Source of the DNA: Bacteroidetes bacterium 37-13
GTDB lineage: Bacteria; Bacteroidota; Bacteroidia; Chitinophagales; LD1
Length of the DNA: 64,000 nucleotides
Assembly (NCBI GenBank): GCA_001897535.1
Contig: MKTC01000040.1
Span: forward strand, 1-64,000
Reading direction: 5' to 3'
The notes under the pieces were generated by a model, which ran no database searches, was not told the DNA's origin, and worked only from the letters and a program-made list of their open reading frames with translations. Numbering within the stretch: position 1 is the first letter of the stretch; the number at the start of each line of letters is the position of its first letter. The position numbers and the translations under genes are program-made. This document shows, one piece after another, positions 9,335-18,837 of this stretch.

Positions 9335-10885
9335 ATGGCAAATAAAGAAGCGTTTTCGCAAAACATAGAACAAGGTTATACTTTTAAAGGTGAAAGTATT
9401 GTACTCGGCACCGCAATTTTTGATGGTGCGCCACTACCGCAAACATTGGTGCGTGCGCCACTTAAAACTTTTAACCGACATGGTTTAATTGCCGGAGCAA
9501 CCGGTACAGGGAAAACAAAAACACTGCAAGTAATTGCAGAGCAGTTAAGCAATGTTGGCGTACCTTGTTTGCTCATGGATATAAAAGGCGACTTAAGCGG
9601 TATTGCCGAGCCTGGCACAAGTAATGCAAAAATTGAAGAGCGCCACGCACACATTGGCATTGAATGGAAAGCATCAGGATCTCCTGTGGAGTTTCTTACA
9701 CTCAGCAACGAAAAAGGTGCAAGACTTCGCGCTACGGTAAGTGAGTTTGGGCCTGTACTATTCTCAAAAATTTTAGAGCTAAACGATACGCAACAAGGTG
9801 TTGTTGCACTTATTTTTAAATACTGCGATGACAACAATTTGCCCTTGCTCGATTTAAAGGATTTTAAAAAGGTGATGAACTACCTGATTAACGAAGGCAA
9901 ACAACAAGCCGAAGAACAATACGGTAGAATTTCAACTGCTACTACATCTACTATTCTTCGCAAAATAATTGAGTTGGAGCAGCAAGGTGCTGAAAAATTT
10001 TTCGGTGAACTTTCCTTTGATGTGGGCGATTTAGCTCGTGTTGATGAAAATGGTAAAGGTATTTTATCTATTATGCGCCTCACCGATATTCAAGATAGAC
10101 CTAAGTTGTTTTCTACTTTTATGCTAAGCCTTTTAGCAGAAGTATATAAAGAATTTCCTGAAGAAGGCGATAGCGGTAGACCTAAGTTGGTAATATTTAT
10201 TGATGAAGCACACTTGATATTTAACGAAGCAAGCAAAGCACTTTTAGACCAAATTGAAACTATCGTAAAATTGATACGAAGCAAAGGAATTGGCGTGTTT
10301 TTCTGCACACAAAACCCTATGGATATTCCCGATAGCGTGTTGGCACAATTAGGAATGAAAGTACAACATTCGTTGCGCGCTTTTACTGCAAAAGATAGAA
10401 TGCAGATTAAAAAAACAGCAGAAAATTATCCGTTAAGTGAATTTTACAAAACAGAAGATTTGCTTACTTCCATAGGGATTGGAGAAGCATTGATAAGTGT
10501 TTTAAATGAAAAAGGTTCTCCAACACCTTTAGCAGCAACACTTTTGCAAGCACCAGCTTCGCGCATGGATGTGCTCACGCCAGATGAAATCTCCGGAATA
10601 GTAAACAGCTCCCGCATTGCAAGAAAATACAATGAAGAAATTGACCGCGAAAGTGCTTTTGAATTGTTGAATAAAAGATTACAAGCAGCTACACAAGAAG
10701 GAGCTCCTACAAGTACAACTTCTACCACTAAAACTATTCAAGAAAAAGAAGAAACAAGCACCATTGAAAAAGCCGGAGGTGTAATTTCCGACATGGTAAA
10801 CAGCTCTGCAGGAAGAACAATTTTACGCGAAGTTACACGCGGTTTACTTGGTATGTTTTTAGGCAAACCTACCCGCAGAAGATAG
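9335..10885 (+). CDS. HerA-like ATPase, DUF853 family
   Basis: A P-loop ATPase of the HerA/FtsK superfamily (E. coli YjgR-like). Walker A is GATGTGKTKT (about residue 57), the MDIKGDLSGIAEPG segment follows, and Walker B is VIFIDEAHLIF (about residue 288). The arginine-rich FFCTQNPMDIPDSVL stretch is typical of the family. It has 516 aa, the usual length. The role is undefined; it may act in DNA processing or translocation. It is transcribed alone and convergent with the downstream hydrolase (11-bp gap). Confidence 0.9.
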   Translation: MANKEAFSQNIEQGYTFKGESIVLGTAIFDGAPLPQTLVRAPLKTFNRHGLIAGATGTGKTKTLQVIAEQLSNVGVPCLLMDIKGDLSGIAEPGTSNAKIEERHAHIGIEWKASGSPVEFLTLSNEKGARLRATVSEFGPVLFSKILELNDTQQGVVALIFKYCDDNNLPLLDLKDFKKVMNYLINEGKQQAEEQYGRISTATTSTILRKIIELEQQGAEKFFGELSFDVGDLARVDENGKGILSIMRLTDIQDRPKLFSTFMLSLLAEVYKEFPEEGDSGRPKLVIFIDEAHLIFNEASKALLDQIETIVKLIRSKGIGVFFCTQNPMDIPDSVLAQLGMKVQHSLRAFTAKDRMQIKKTAENYPLSEFYKTEDLLTSIGIGEALISVLNEKGSPTPLAATLLQAPASRMDVLTPDEISGIVNSSRIARKYNEEIDRESAFELLNKRLQAATQEGAPTSTTSTTKTIQEKEETSTIEKAGGVISDMVNSSAGRTILREVTRGLLGMFLGKPTRRR

Positions 10886-10896
10886 TGGTCTAAATT

Positions 10897-11652
10897 TTAT
10901 TCAGAGATAAATTTCTGAATAAAAGCAGAGGCGTTTTCTAAAGTAATTTTACCTGCTTCTTTATGAGGCGAATGTCCAACTTCCGGCACTATTAATTTTG
11001 CTGATTTTCCACTTATTTGTGAGATAATTTTCTCTACCTGAAACAGTGTTCCGTACTCATCATTTTCACCTTGAATAACTAATGTTGGACATTGAATAAG
11101 TGGCAGGAATTTTTCAATATTCCAAGTCCTAAATTCTTCTGTTTGCCATGTGGCAGCCCAAGCCCAAAACATAGTATCAGTCTTAGTTCCATGATACTTT
11201 TCCAACTTAGATTTCAAGTTAGTAGTTTCATACAATTTTACAGTATCTTTTATCCCACTTAGGGTAATATCTTCCACAAAAACATGTGCACCTTCAGTAA
11301 TTACGCCTCTTATTTTTTCAGGATATTTTCCCGCAGCAATAAGCGCAATAGAACCACCATCGCTATGCCCAAAAAGTATTACATTCTGAATATTCCAAAA
11401 GCTCAGTAATTCATTCAAAATATCAGCTTCCCACTCCATGTAATCATTGTCTCTTTTCGCATAGGAAAACGGGCACGATTTACCATAACCTTGCCTATCA
11501 TAAACCAATACATTACACCGAGTTAAAGCACTAAGCTTTTCAGGAAAATCGCGCCACAGTTCTATACAACCAAGCGAATCATGCAGAAAAATAATGGTTG
11601 GGTTATGCTGATAATTACCTATTCGCTTAACCGCAATTTCATTAAAATTCAT
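10897..11652 (-). CDS. Alpha/beta-fold hydrolase
   Basis: A 251-aa alpha/beta hydrolase. The nucleophile elbow is GHSDGG (Ser near residue 96), the oxyanion region is FLHDSLG, the acid is in GENDEYG (about 197), and the catalytic His is in VGHSPH (about 227). A cap region of about 70 residues follows the fifth strand. The substrate cannot be inferred. It lies 18 bp after PhoD on the same strand, so the two may be co-transcribed. Confidence 0.9.
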   Translation of the reverse strand: MNFNEIAVKRIGNYQHNPTIIFLHDSLGCIELWRDFPEKLSALTRCNVLVYDRQGYGKSCPFSYAKRDNDYMEWEADILNELLSFWNIQNVILFGHSDGGSIALIAAGKYPEKIRGVITEGAHVFVEDITLSGIKDTVKLYETTNLKSKLEKYHGTKTDTMFWAWAATWQTEEFRTWNIEKFLPLIQCPTLVIQGENDEYGTLFQVEKIISQISGKSAKLIVPEVGHSPHKEAGKITLENASAFIQKFISE

Positions 11653-11670
11653 CTTCGATTAAAGTGGCTT

Positions 11671-13527
11671 TTAATCTACTTTCAATACCTGCTTTACACC
11701 AACTCCTTTTGGTGTAGAAATTTGCAACACATAATTTCCTTTAGAAAGTTTTTCTAACTGTAATGCAGCTTCGTGCAAACCGATAGTATTTCCCGGAAGA
11801 GCTTGTTCATAAACCACTCTTCCACGCTTATCAAAAACCGTAGCAGTAGTTGAGCCGGAATTGAATAAATAGTATTGAACAAAAATTTCTTTTGTAAACG
11901 GATTTGGGAAACAATGTAACGAAACCAAATTTGGTTGTACCACACCAATGCCTGTAGAAATATCAGGAGCCTGAGTTGGCATTCCTGTGCGCGCACCAAT
12001 TGGCGACATTGCCAAGCGCAAAAATCTTTCTCCGTTATTTACTTGCCATGACGCTCCAACTGTAGTTGTAAATGGTTGCAATTTAATATCAGAAACATGC
12101 CTCCAATCGCCTTGAATACGCTGTGCAGTAACATCTAAAAGCACATAGCCGCGTTTTGTAAGTTCAATATATTTCATGTGTGGATTAGAATATTGAATTA
12201 AGGAAGAAGTAATAAAACCGGGCAATTCGCTGCCACTGGTAATACTGGTTGTAACAAATTCAACTGCTGCTGAGCCCGCACCTGTTAGTGGATTGTAAAT
12301 TGTAGAATCGTAAGGCACATCGTTTGCCCAAGAGCAGTGAATATCTCCGGTAATAAATGCTACATTCTGAATATTATTATTCAAAATATTATCCAATACT
12401 TTTTTGCGCTCGTAAGGGTATCCGTCCCACTGGTCAGGGTTCACAAAATTTGAGTTCATGGTTAGCGGGGCCACCATTACTTGATTGCCAATTATTTTCC
12501 AGGTAGCAGTTGAATTTTTTACTTCTCCATTCAGCCAATTCATTTGTGCATCACTCATTAGCCTTCTGGTAGTATCGTTTAATTCTGTATTGGTTGGCGG
12601 AATCATTAAGCCCTGAATTTGTTGGTCTCTTCCTTCCAAGCGCGTATCAATCATTATTAAATCTGCTAAGTTTCCAAATTTCATGTTGCGATATATAACC
12701 GAATCGTTGTTTGGAATTGTTTCACGAATTGGCATCCACTCATGGTAGGCTTGCATTCCTGCATCTTTTCTTACATACCAGTTTCCCTCAGTTGCAGTAT
12801 CGTGTGCACCAGCGCCACCTCTCCAACTGTCATTGGCAGTTTCATGGTCGTCCCACACGGTGATAAAAGGAAATTGACGATGACATTCGCGCAAATCCGG
12901 ATCTAATTTATACTGCGAATGCCGAATTCTGTATTCTGCCAACGTAAGCGGCTCATCTACCGGCATGTGGTTTCTAGTAGTATCATTTGGCACAGCAGAA
13001 ACCTTTCCTGACTCATAAATATAATCGCCTAAGTGCAGTACTGCATCTACTTCGTTTCTATTTGCAATATCTCTATAAACATGGAAATAACCATTCGGAA
13101 ACTTAGCGCAACTTACCACAGCAAAGCGCAAATTATTCACTCCGCTTACTGGCGCAGTGCGTGTTCTGCCCGTTACGGAATAAATTCCATTGGCAGCAAA
13201 ACGATAATAGTACCAAGTATTTGCCTGCAAGCCTGCGGCATCTACTTTCACTGTAAAATCTTTTGAAGCATCAGTAGTTTCTGTTCCGCTATTCACTATA
13301 TTGCTAAAGTTTGCATCGGTAGCAATTTGCCATTGCACTGTATCTGAAGAAGCAGAAGTTGTAATTCTGGTCCAAAGAATTACTCTATCGGGCAAAGGGT
13401 CGCCACTGGCTACACCATGATAAAAAGGCGCATAAGCAGGATTTACTGATGAGCGTGCTGGTGAAGTAGGTTGAGCTACTATACTCATCGAAATAAGTAC
13501 AGAAAATACGAGCAAAAGTTTTTTCAT
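11671..13527 (-). CDS. phoD: PhoD-family alkaline phosphatase with T9SS sorting domain
   Basis: A secreted phosphodiesterase/phosphatase. The order is signal peptide (first ~19 aa), a PhoD N-terminal beta domain (HGVASGDPLPDRVILWTRI), the metallophosphatase core and a C-terminal sorting domain. Metal-site motifs are SCAKFPNGYF, GDYIYESG (about residue 169), WDDHETAND (about 227) and TGDIHCSW (about 396). The last ~85 residues (CFPNPFTKEIFVQYY, GNYVLQIST) form a type A T9SS domain, so the enzyme should be exported to the surface or medium. It scavenges phosphate from phosphodiesters. Confidence 0.93.
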   Translation of the reverse strand: MKKLLLVFSVLISMSIVAQPTSPARSSVNPAYAPFYHGVASGDPLPDRVILWTRITTSASSDTVQWQIATDANFSNIVNSGTETTDASKDFTVKVDAAGLQANTWYYYRFAANGIYSVTGRTRTAPVSGVNNLRFAVVSCAKFPNGYFHVYRDIANRNEVDAVLHLGDYIYESGKVSAVPNDTTRNHMPVDEPLTLAEYRIRHSQYKLDPDLRECHRQFPFITVWDDHETANDSWRGGAGAHDTATEGNWYVRKDAGMQAYHEWMPIRETIPNNDSVIYRNMKFGNLADLIMIDTRLEGRDQQIQGLMIPPTNTELNDTTRRLMSDAQMNWLNGEVKNSTATWKIIGNQVMVAPLTMNSNFVNPDQWDGYPYERKKVLDNILNNNIQNVAFITGDIHCSWANDVPYDSTIYNPLTGAGSAAVEFVTTSITSGSELPGFITSSLIQYSNPHMKYIELTKRGYVLLDVTAQRIQGDWRHVSDIKLQPFTTTVGASWQVNNGERFLRLAMSPIGARTGMPTQAPDISTGIGVVQPNLVSLHCFPNPFTKEIFVQYYLFNSGSTTATVFDKRGRVVYEQALPGNTIGLHEAALQLEKLSKGNYVLQISTPKGVGVKQVLKVD

Positions 13528-13784
13528 ACCGTTTGTTTAAGTTGCTAATGTAATTTTTCTAATTACAAATTGAACATTAAGCAACAGTTTTAACCATTAG
13601 CAATATTTGCATTTTTTAAGAGTAGGCGCAGCCTGCATTTTATACATAATAAATTGCTCAAATCATTTGCTACAAATGGTTTCACAAACAAATGCTTTCT
13701 TGTTTTATATCTAAAAAAGTTTGTAACGAATAGCCAAATCACTGTATCTAACTGGGTATTAAATAACAATTAAAAACTAACAAA

Positions 13785-14333
13785 ATGAAAAACTTAAAAA
13801 GTGCTTTAACATGGAGTGTTGGAATACTCATATTTACTTTATTCTATTCTACTGATGCTTTTGCCCGAAAAGGTGATGCTCCAAAGCTTACCGATCCTGA
13901 GATTGCTTCAGTTGCAGTAACTGCTAACCAAATTGATGTGGATTACGCTGTCATTGCGGCTAAAAAATCTAAAGATGCAGTGGTGTTGCGTTTTGCAAAA
14001 ACTATGAAAGATGACCACACCGCTGTGATAAAACAAGCAACAGAACTTGCAAAAAAATTAGGTGTAACTCCAAAAACTAATGCCGTTACCAAGTCGCTAT
14101 TAGATGGTGCTAAAAAAGAAAGTGCTACTCTAAATTCAAAAGCCGGAAAAGAGTTTAACAAAGCCTACATCAACAATGAAGTTGCCTATCACGAAGCAGT
14201 AATTAGTACTGTAGAAACTGTGTTGATTCCTCAAACCCAAAATAAAGAACTAAAAGCCTTTTTGGAAAAAGTAATGCCATCTTTAAAAATGCACTTAGAA
14301 CATGCCAAAAAAGTTCAAAGCGAATTAAAATAG
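13785..14333 (+). CDS. DUF4142 (ferritin-like) secreted protein
   Basis: A 182-aa protein with a signal peptide (cleavage after TDAFA) and an all-helical DUF4142 domain. The helices DPEIASVAVTANQIDVDYA and FAKTMKDDHTAVIKQA carry the conserved Asp-His pair, and MHLEHAKK closes the bundle. Members are periplasmic or surface proteins of unknown function, often linked to stress. It is followed 14 bp later by the cupredoxin, probably in the same operon. Confidence 0.9.
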   Translation: MKNLKSALTWSVGILIFTLFYSTDAFARKGDAPKLTDPEIASVAVTANQIDVDYAVIAAKKSKDAVVLRFAKTMKDDHTAVIKQATELAKKLGVTPKTNAVTKSLLDGAKKESATLNSKAGKEFNKAYINNEVAYHEAVISTVETVLIPQTQNKELKAFLEKVMPSLKMHLEHAKKVQSELK

Positions 14334-14347
14334 GAGTAATAACTAAA

Positions 14348-14698
14348 ATGAATGTTTTAAGAATAAGTTTGGCAGCAGTTTCCATTAGCTTGCTTTTGGC
14401 GAGTTGCAATAATTCAGGAACAACAACAAATACAGAAACGCAAGCAATACTGCCCAAGAGCGATACTATAATTATTTCTGAAATGAAATACACTCCTGAT
14501 AACATTACCATAAACAAAGGCGACACACTTGTTTTCATAAACAACGACATTGTTTCGCACGATGTAACAGAAGAAAATAAAGCATGGACTTCTTCTGAAT
14601 TAAAAGTGGGTGATGCGTGGAAAACAGTACCTGAGAAAAGTGCCAACTACTATTGCAGTATTCACGTGGTAATGAAAGGCGCATTTACAGTTAAGTAA
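14348..14698 (+). CDS. Cupredoxin (plastocyanin-like) lipoprotein
   Basis: A 116-aa type I copper protein. A lipobox (LLLASC, Cys about residue 20) makes it a membrane-anchored lipoprotein. The copper ligands are visible as His in IVSHDV and the Cys-x-x-His-x4-Met cluster in YYCSIHVVMKG. Such proteins shuttle electrons in the periplasm. Whether it serves the nearby respiratory operon (16-21 kb) is only a guess. Confidence 0.9.
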   Translation: MNVLRISLAAVSISLLLASCNNSGTTTNTETQAILPKSDTIIISEMKYTPDNITINKGDTLVFINNDIVSHDVTEENKAWTSSELKVGDAWKTVPEKSANYYCSIHVVMKGAFTVK

Positions 14699-14716
14699 CT
14701 TGTATTACTTTAAAAG

Positions 14717-14752
14717 AAATCCTTCGGCACAATAACCGAGGGATTTTTTTTT
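14717..14752 (+). terminator. Rho-independent terminator after the cupredoxin gene
   Basis: AAATCCTTCGG pairs with CCGAGGGATTT (one G-T pair) around a 7-base loop, followed by a run of T residues. It closes the DUF4142-cupredoxin operon. Confidence 0.85.
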
Positions 14753-14773
14753 GTAATCGCCAAAGTAAATTTT

Positions 14774-16051
14774 TTAACCTACATCTACACGATACATCTT
14801 TTCTAAATCCAAATGTTTCTGCGAAACCTGCAATACACTTTCCGCAGTTACATTTCTTATTTTTGTTAGAGATTCTTGAATATAATTTTCGTCTTGCCCA
14901 GTGCTTAAAAGCATTTTCAACATACCTGAAAAACGGTCGAATCCATCAACGCTTCTTAAGATTCTTCCACTCAAATAATTTTTCACTGTTTCAAGTTCTT
15001 CCTCATCTACCAATTCTGTGTGCATCAATCTTACTTCTTTCTCAATTTCGGCAAATGTTGCCGCACAAACATCTTTGCCAACTTCGCTCGAAATTTCAAG
15101 ATAAGAACCATGAGGAGAAGAAACAATCATAGAATGAATACCATAAGTGTAGCCTTTTTCTTCGCGGATATTCGCCATTAGGCGCGAACCGAAATAACCT
15201 CCAAAAATTGTGTTTGCAACACTAAAATCTATAAACTCAGAATCTGCCTTTCCAATAGTAATATTTCCTAACTGAATGGCACTTTGTACACTTCCCGCCT
15301 TATCAATATGCAAAGATTTTTCTAAGCTCGCAACAATGGGATAATCAATTTCTAAAGCTGAACTACCCAGCCAATTTTTTTGTCCAAAAATATTATTGAT
15401 TTCACTAATTATTTCCTGATTGTAATTGCCGGCAAGTATCACAAAACAGTTTTCAGAATTGAAAAAAGATTTAGTAAACAATTTTAAATCTTCAACACTC
15501 ACTTGGTCAAAATCTTCCATATTGGTAACTCTGCCAAAAGGATGATTTTTGCCCCAAAGTGCTTGTGAAAACCAGCGGTTAGAGATAAAATCATTTTTCT
15601 CTAACGCAACTGCCAAATTCTGTTTTCGCACGGTAACGATTGTGTTCAATTCTTGTTCAGGGAAAACACTTTGTGTAAGCGCTTCAAACACAACAGGAAG
15701 CTGACGAACAAAATCTTTGCTTAGGCAATTCAGTTTTATCAATGCTGTTTCTTGACCAGAATCAATACTAAAGTTTGAGCCATAATAATCAAAAAAATCT
15801 GCCAATTGCTTACCGTTACGCTCCGTTGTGCCCTCGCGCATCATTCTTGCTGCAAGTCCGGCAACCAAATTTTTTGTTTCGTACCATTTGCCTGCCTTAA
15901 ACACCAATTCAAACTTCACCACTTCACTTTCTCTATCAGGAATACCAAAGAGTTTTATACTATTATCTAAAGTTACTTTTTCAATAGTTGGAAGCGTTAC
16001 ATGCTCAATTACATTTACCTCAGGCGCTACTTTGCGATTTATTTCACTCAT
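14774..16051 (-). CDS. M16-family peptidase homologue lacking the zinc motif
   Basis: A 425-aa protein with the two-domain M16B fold, recognisable from FELVFKAGKWYE, the FGSRLMANIREEKGYTYGIHS segment and the C-terminal GRILRSVDGFDRFSGML. The zinc site HxxEH is replaced by GLAARMMREGT, so it is probably the non-catalytic partner of a two-subunit M16 protease or an inactive homologue. In many Bacteroidota the active subunit is encoded immediately beside it; here the upstream gene is a cytochrome b protein, so the partner is missing locally. Confidence 0.88.
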   Translation of the reverse strand: MSEINRKVAPEVNVIEHVTLPTIEKVTLDNSIKLFGIPDRESEVVKFELVFKAGKWYETKNLVAGLAARMMREGTTERNGKQLADFFDYYGSNFSIDSGQETALIKLNCLSKDFVRQLPVVFEALTQSVFPEQELNTIVTVRKQNLAVALEKNDFISNRWFSQALWGKNHPFGRVTNMEDFDQVSVEDLKLFTKSFFNSENCFVILAGNYNQEIISEINNIFGQKNWLGSSALEIDYPIVASLEKSLHIDKAGSVQSAIQLGNITIGKADSEFIDFSVANTIFGGYFGSRLMANIREEKGYTYGIHSMIVSSPHGSYLEISSEVGKDVCAATFAEIEKEVRLMHTELVDEEELETVKNYLSGRILRSVDGFDRFSGMLKMLLSTGQDENYIQESLTKIRNVTAESVLQVSQKHLDLEKMYRVDVG

Positions 16052-16120
16052 GTTTTCTTTTTAAAACGGCTGTGAAAATCGCAAATTTTACGATAAGAGT
16101 TGAAAATGAATAAGCGTGCG

Positions 16121-18037
16121 CTATTTAAGTTGTTTTAGCACTCCATCAGCAACAGTAATGATAGTGCCATCTTCTTTAGTTAAGCGCACATTCTTTAGCT
16201 CTGATATTTTTTTATCGCCTTCAGTTTCTACAACTTTAATATTCACTAAGGAATCTGCTGTTAGAATTTCATTATACACAAAAATTGAAATGTCTTGTCG
16301 AAGTCCGCGCGGAGTATATTTTTTTTCAAAAAGCACTTGATTATTGGTACTTGTAACCTCTACTTGAATTGGACTTCTGCGCTTCACAATTGGCTTTAGC
16401 GATTGCATTTGGCGTTGCTGCTTACCTGAATAATCTTCATATTCTGTAGGTGAAGAAATATATTTAAAATTAAGCACCAGCATGTTTTCACTCTTATTGA
16501 AAAAAGAAATTCTAGTGTTGCTCAAAAATGGAATTGCCAAAAATAAAGCAAAGAAAATAAGAACAGCAGCCCAATGATGCGGCTTGAAATAATCTAAAAT
16601 TTTAAGCTCTCCTTTCTCTGTATTTTCCAAATGCTTTGGAAGCTCTTTCACAAAATCACTCACCGCTTGCTGCGAATAATGGTTTGCTGTAATAAGTTGA
16701 ATTCTATTCAACGAAACACGTTTAGAAAGCACCGGCTGTCGTTTTCTTTCCAATCTTGAAACAGCAATATCTTTACCGTATCGGTGGTAACAATCTTCGC
16801 AACCTAAAAGCAGAACACCATCAGATTTTTCATTAAGCATTTGCTCTACATCTTTCATGTGCAAATCGCCTAAGCAAGTAAGTGTTTGAGTATCAAACGT
16901 AACACCGGCAGGCATTTCAACCTTTTTAAACTTTGAACATGAAATTACAGAAAGTTGCTTTTTACCCGAAAGATTTAAAATATCTACATCAGCAATGCCA
17001 GGCATCGAGATAGCAAAATCGCGGCAAGAAGCAATGCAAATACCGCAGCTTACACATTTATCAGGATCTAAAATTGCTTTGCGTTCACCTTTGTAAATAA
17101 GCATGTCTATCGCACCGTAAGGGCAATCTTCGGAGCAAAGTTTACAAGCGTTGCATTTATCTAAATCTATAGTTGCCGGAGCTACTTTTCTGTGCAAAAC
17201 AAAAGGCAACGAAGCCAGCAAACCTCCGGAAAGCAGCATGATTATCCAATTCATTTTCACTGACGCTATTTTCATAAAACTATAACCGAAAAAGTAGAAC
17301 CAATCAAAGGTTGTATTGTATGGAATAAAGCGCTCTTGCGCAGATGGGTCGCTCTTAACAGGAAAAATTAAGCATACACCAACTAAAGCAATAATGCTAT
17401 AAATCCAAATAGGTTTTGGTGAAAATATTTTGGGCTTTGCAATACGCATTACGTGCAACCACAGCACTATAATTAGAAAAATAGAGAAGAAAATATGTCC
17501 GAAAACAGATACTTTAAAGAAGCCACCAATCACATCAAGATTGTTTGAAATAAAAGAACCTGCAATGGAAGGATCGAAAATTGGAATGGCAGAAAAAAAT
17601 TTTGCAGTAAGATAGCCGATGAGCTTTCCTTTCTCGTCCCAAACCAAAATAAATCCAGTAACGCCAATAATAAGTACCACTAAAAGCGAAAAAATTCCGC
17701 TTATCCAAGAAAGTGCGCGTTTGTACTTTCCGGTGAGTAAGGTTTGCGTAAAATGCAGCACAATAAACACTACCAATAAATCACTACTATACCTGTGAAT
17801 ACTTCTAATTACTGCATGAACAGGATTGGCAGAAATCTGCTGAACAGAGTCAAACGCATGTGCCGGATCTACGTTGTAAAACAGAAACAAATAAACACCG
17901 CTTACACAAGCAACTGCAAACATTAAAATAGAAATATCACCTAAGTGATATAGCGGATTTAAGCGAGAAGAATAAACGCGGCTAAATACACTTGCAAATC
18001 GCTGAAAATACCAATGGTTTAGTTTTTTATCAATCAT
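16121..18037 (-). CDS. Cytochrome b - dicluster ferredoxin - MvhD-like fusion protein
   Basis: A 638-aa membrane redox protein. The N-terminal ~220 aa is a cytochrome b/b6-like four-helix domain with histidine pairs for two hemes (HAVIRSIHRYSSD; FGHIFFS and LWLHVMR). A 2[4Fe-4S] ferredoxin domain follows (CNACKLCSEDCPYGAID about 296; CVSCGICIASC about 330). Next comes a region like the MvhD/FlpD iron-sulfur domain (LLGCEDCYHRYG about 414). After one more membrane segment is a ~130-aa extracytoplasmic beta domain. It overlaps the SCO gene by 4 bp and is probably the quinol-side or electron-input module of the heme-copper enzyme encoded upstream. Confidence 0.85.
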   Translation of the reverse strand: MIDKKLNHWYFQRFASVFSRVYSSRLNPLYHLGDISILMFAVACVSGVYLFLFYNVDPAHAFDSVQQISANPVHAVIRSIHRYSSDLLVVFIVLHFTQTLLTGKYKRALSWISGIFSLLVVLIIGVTGFILVWDEKGKLIGYLTAKFFSAIPIFDPSIAGSFISNNLDVIGGFFKVSVFGHIFFSIFLIIVLWLHVMRIAKPKIFSPKPIWIYSIIALVGVCLIFPVKSDPSAQERFIPYNTTFDWFYFFGYSFMKIASVKMNWIIMLLSGGLLASLPFVLHRKVAPATIDLDKCNACKLCSEDCPYGAIDMLIYKGERKAILDPDKCVSCGICIASCRDFAISMPGIADVDILNLSGKKQLSVISCSKFKKVEMPAGVTFDTQTLTCLGDLHMKDVEQMLNEKSDGVLLLGCEDCYHRYGKDIAVSRLERKRQPVLSKRVSLNRIQLITANHYSQQAVSDFVKELPKHLENTEKGELKILDYFKPHHWAAVLIFFALFLAIPFLSNTRISFFNKSENMLVLNFKYISSPTEYEDYSGKQQRQMQSLKPIVKRRSPIQVEVTSTNNQVLFEKKYTPRGLRQDISIFVYNEILTADSLVNIKVVETEGDKKISELKNVRLTKEDGTIITVADGVLKQLK

Positions 18038-18816
18038 GATGCCTCAGATAAATCTTCCTTGTTAGTTGAATACAAATTCCTGATAAGTAGTATGCCTAAA
18101 ATCACTATAAACATTAGCCCAACAGAGGTTTGGGAAATAAACCGCCAATCAACGTGATAAGATTTTGTAGCCGGATTAAATGTGAAACACCGCACATAAA
18201 TGGTTTGAAAAAAGTTGTTCAACGAAGTTTTTTCAACTTGTGCTTCCATAATTGCCAATTTCAAATCTTTTGGCTTCGGCTCAATGCCATAAATATAGCG
18301 GGAAATTCTGCCGCTTGGCGTAACTACTACTACCAAATTTGGATGTCCATACTCATTACTTTTTTCATCGTAATCGTATTTGTAATCTATTGAATTAAGC
18401 AGTGCAGCAATTTCATTTTTTCCTGCTGTAACTGTTTTCCAATTTACGCCATTCATTTTCCACCGCTTTTCAAATGCAGCCAAATCTTCTTTGGTATCTG
18501 TGGAATCAAAAGAGAACGAAACAATATTAAAATCACTGCCGAGCGTTCCTAATGTTTCAACTGTTTTTAGCAAGCCACTGCTTATATAAGAACAAGCCAT
18601 CGGGCAGCGTGTGTAAACCGGAGAAAGTACTAACGGTTTGCCGTTCAAATTATCTAAAAGGCGCGCGGTGTTTCCCTTTGCATCGCGCACCTCAATATTT
18701 TCAACTTTCCGAGCAATAAATTTTTTTTCGTTGGGCAATTCAAACGATGAGAAAAGCACTAATAGCGCTAACAATACAGTTGAATTTCCCAAAAAATTGT
18801 TGTAACAAAATAACAT
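18034..18816 (-). CDS. SCO1/SenC copper-chaperone protein
   Basis: A 260-aa membrane-anchored thioredoxin-fold protein that helps metallate the CuA site of heme-copper enzymes. The copper motif is CPMAC (about residue 73) and the third ligand is His in YGHPN (about 157). There is an N-terminal signal anchor and a C-terminal membrane helix. It sits between subunit I and the cytochrome b-ferredoxin gene, the position senC occupies in norSY-senC clusters. Confidence 0.92.
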   Translation of the reverse strand: MLFCYNNFLGNSTVLLALLVLFSSFELPNEKKFIARKVENIEVRDAKGNTARLLDNLNGKPLVLSPVYTRCPMACSYISSGLLKTVETLGTLGSDFNIVSFSFDSTDTKEDLAAFEKRWKMNGVNWKTVTAGKNEIAALLNSIDYKYDYDEKSNEYGHPNLVVVVTPSGRISRYIYGIEPKPKDLKLAIMEAQVEKTSLNNFFQTIYVRCFTFNPATKSYHVDWRFISQTSVGLMFIVILGILLIRNLYSTNKEDLSEAS

Positions 18817-18837
18817 TCCATTCTTCTTAAACTTAAA

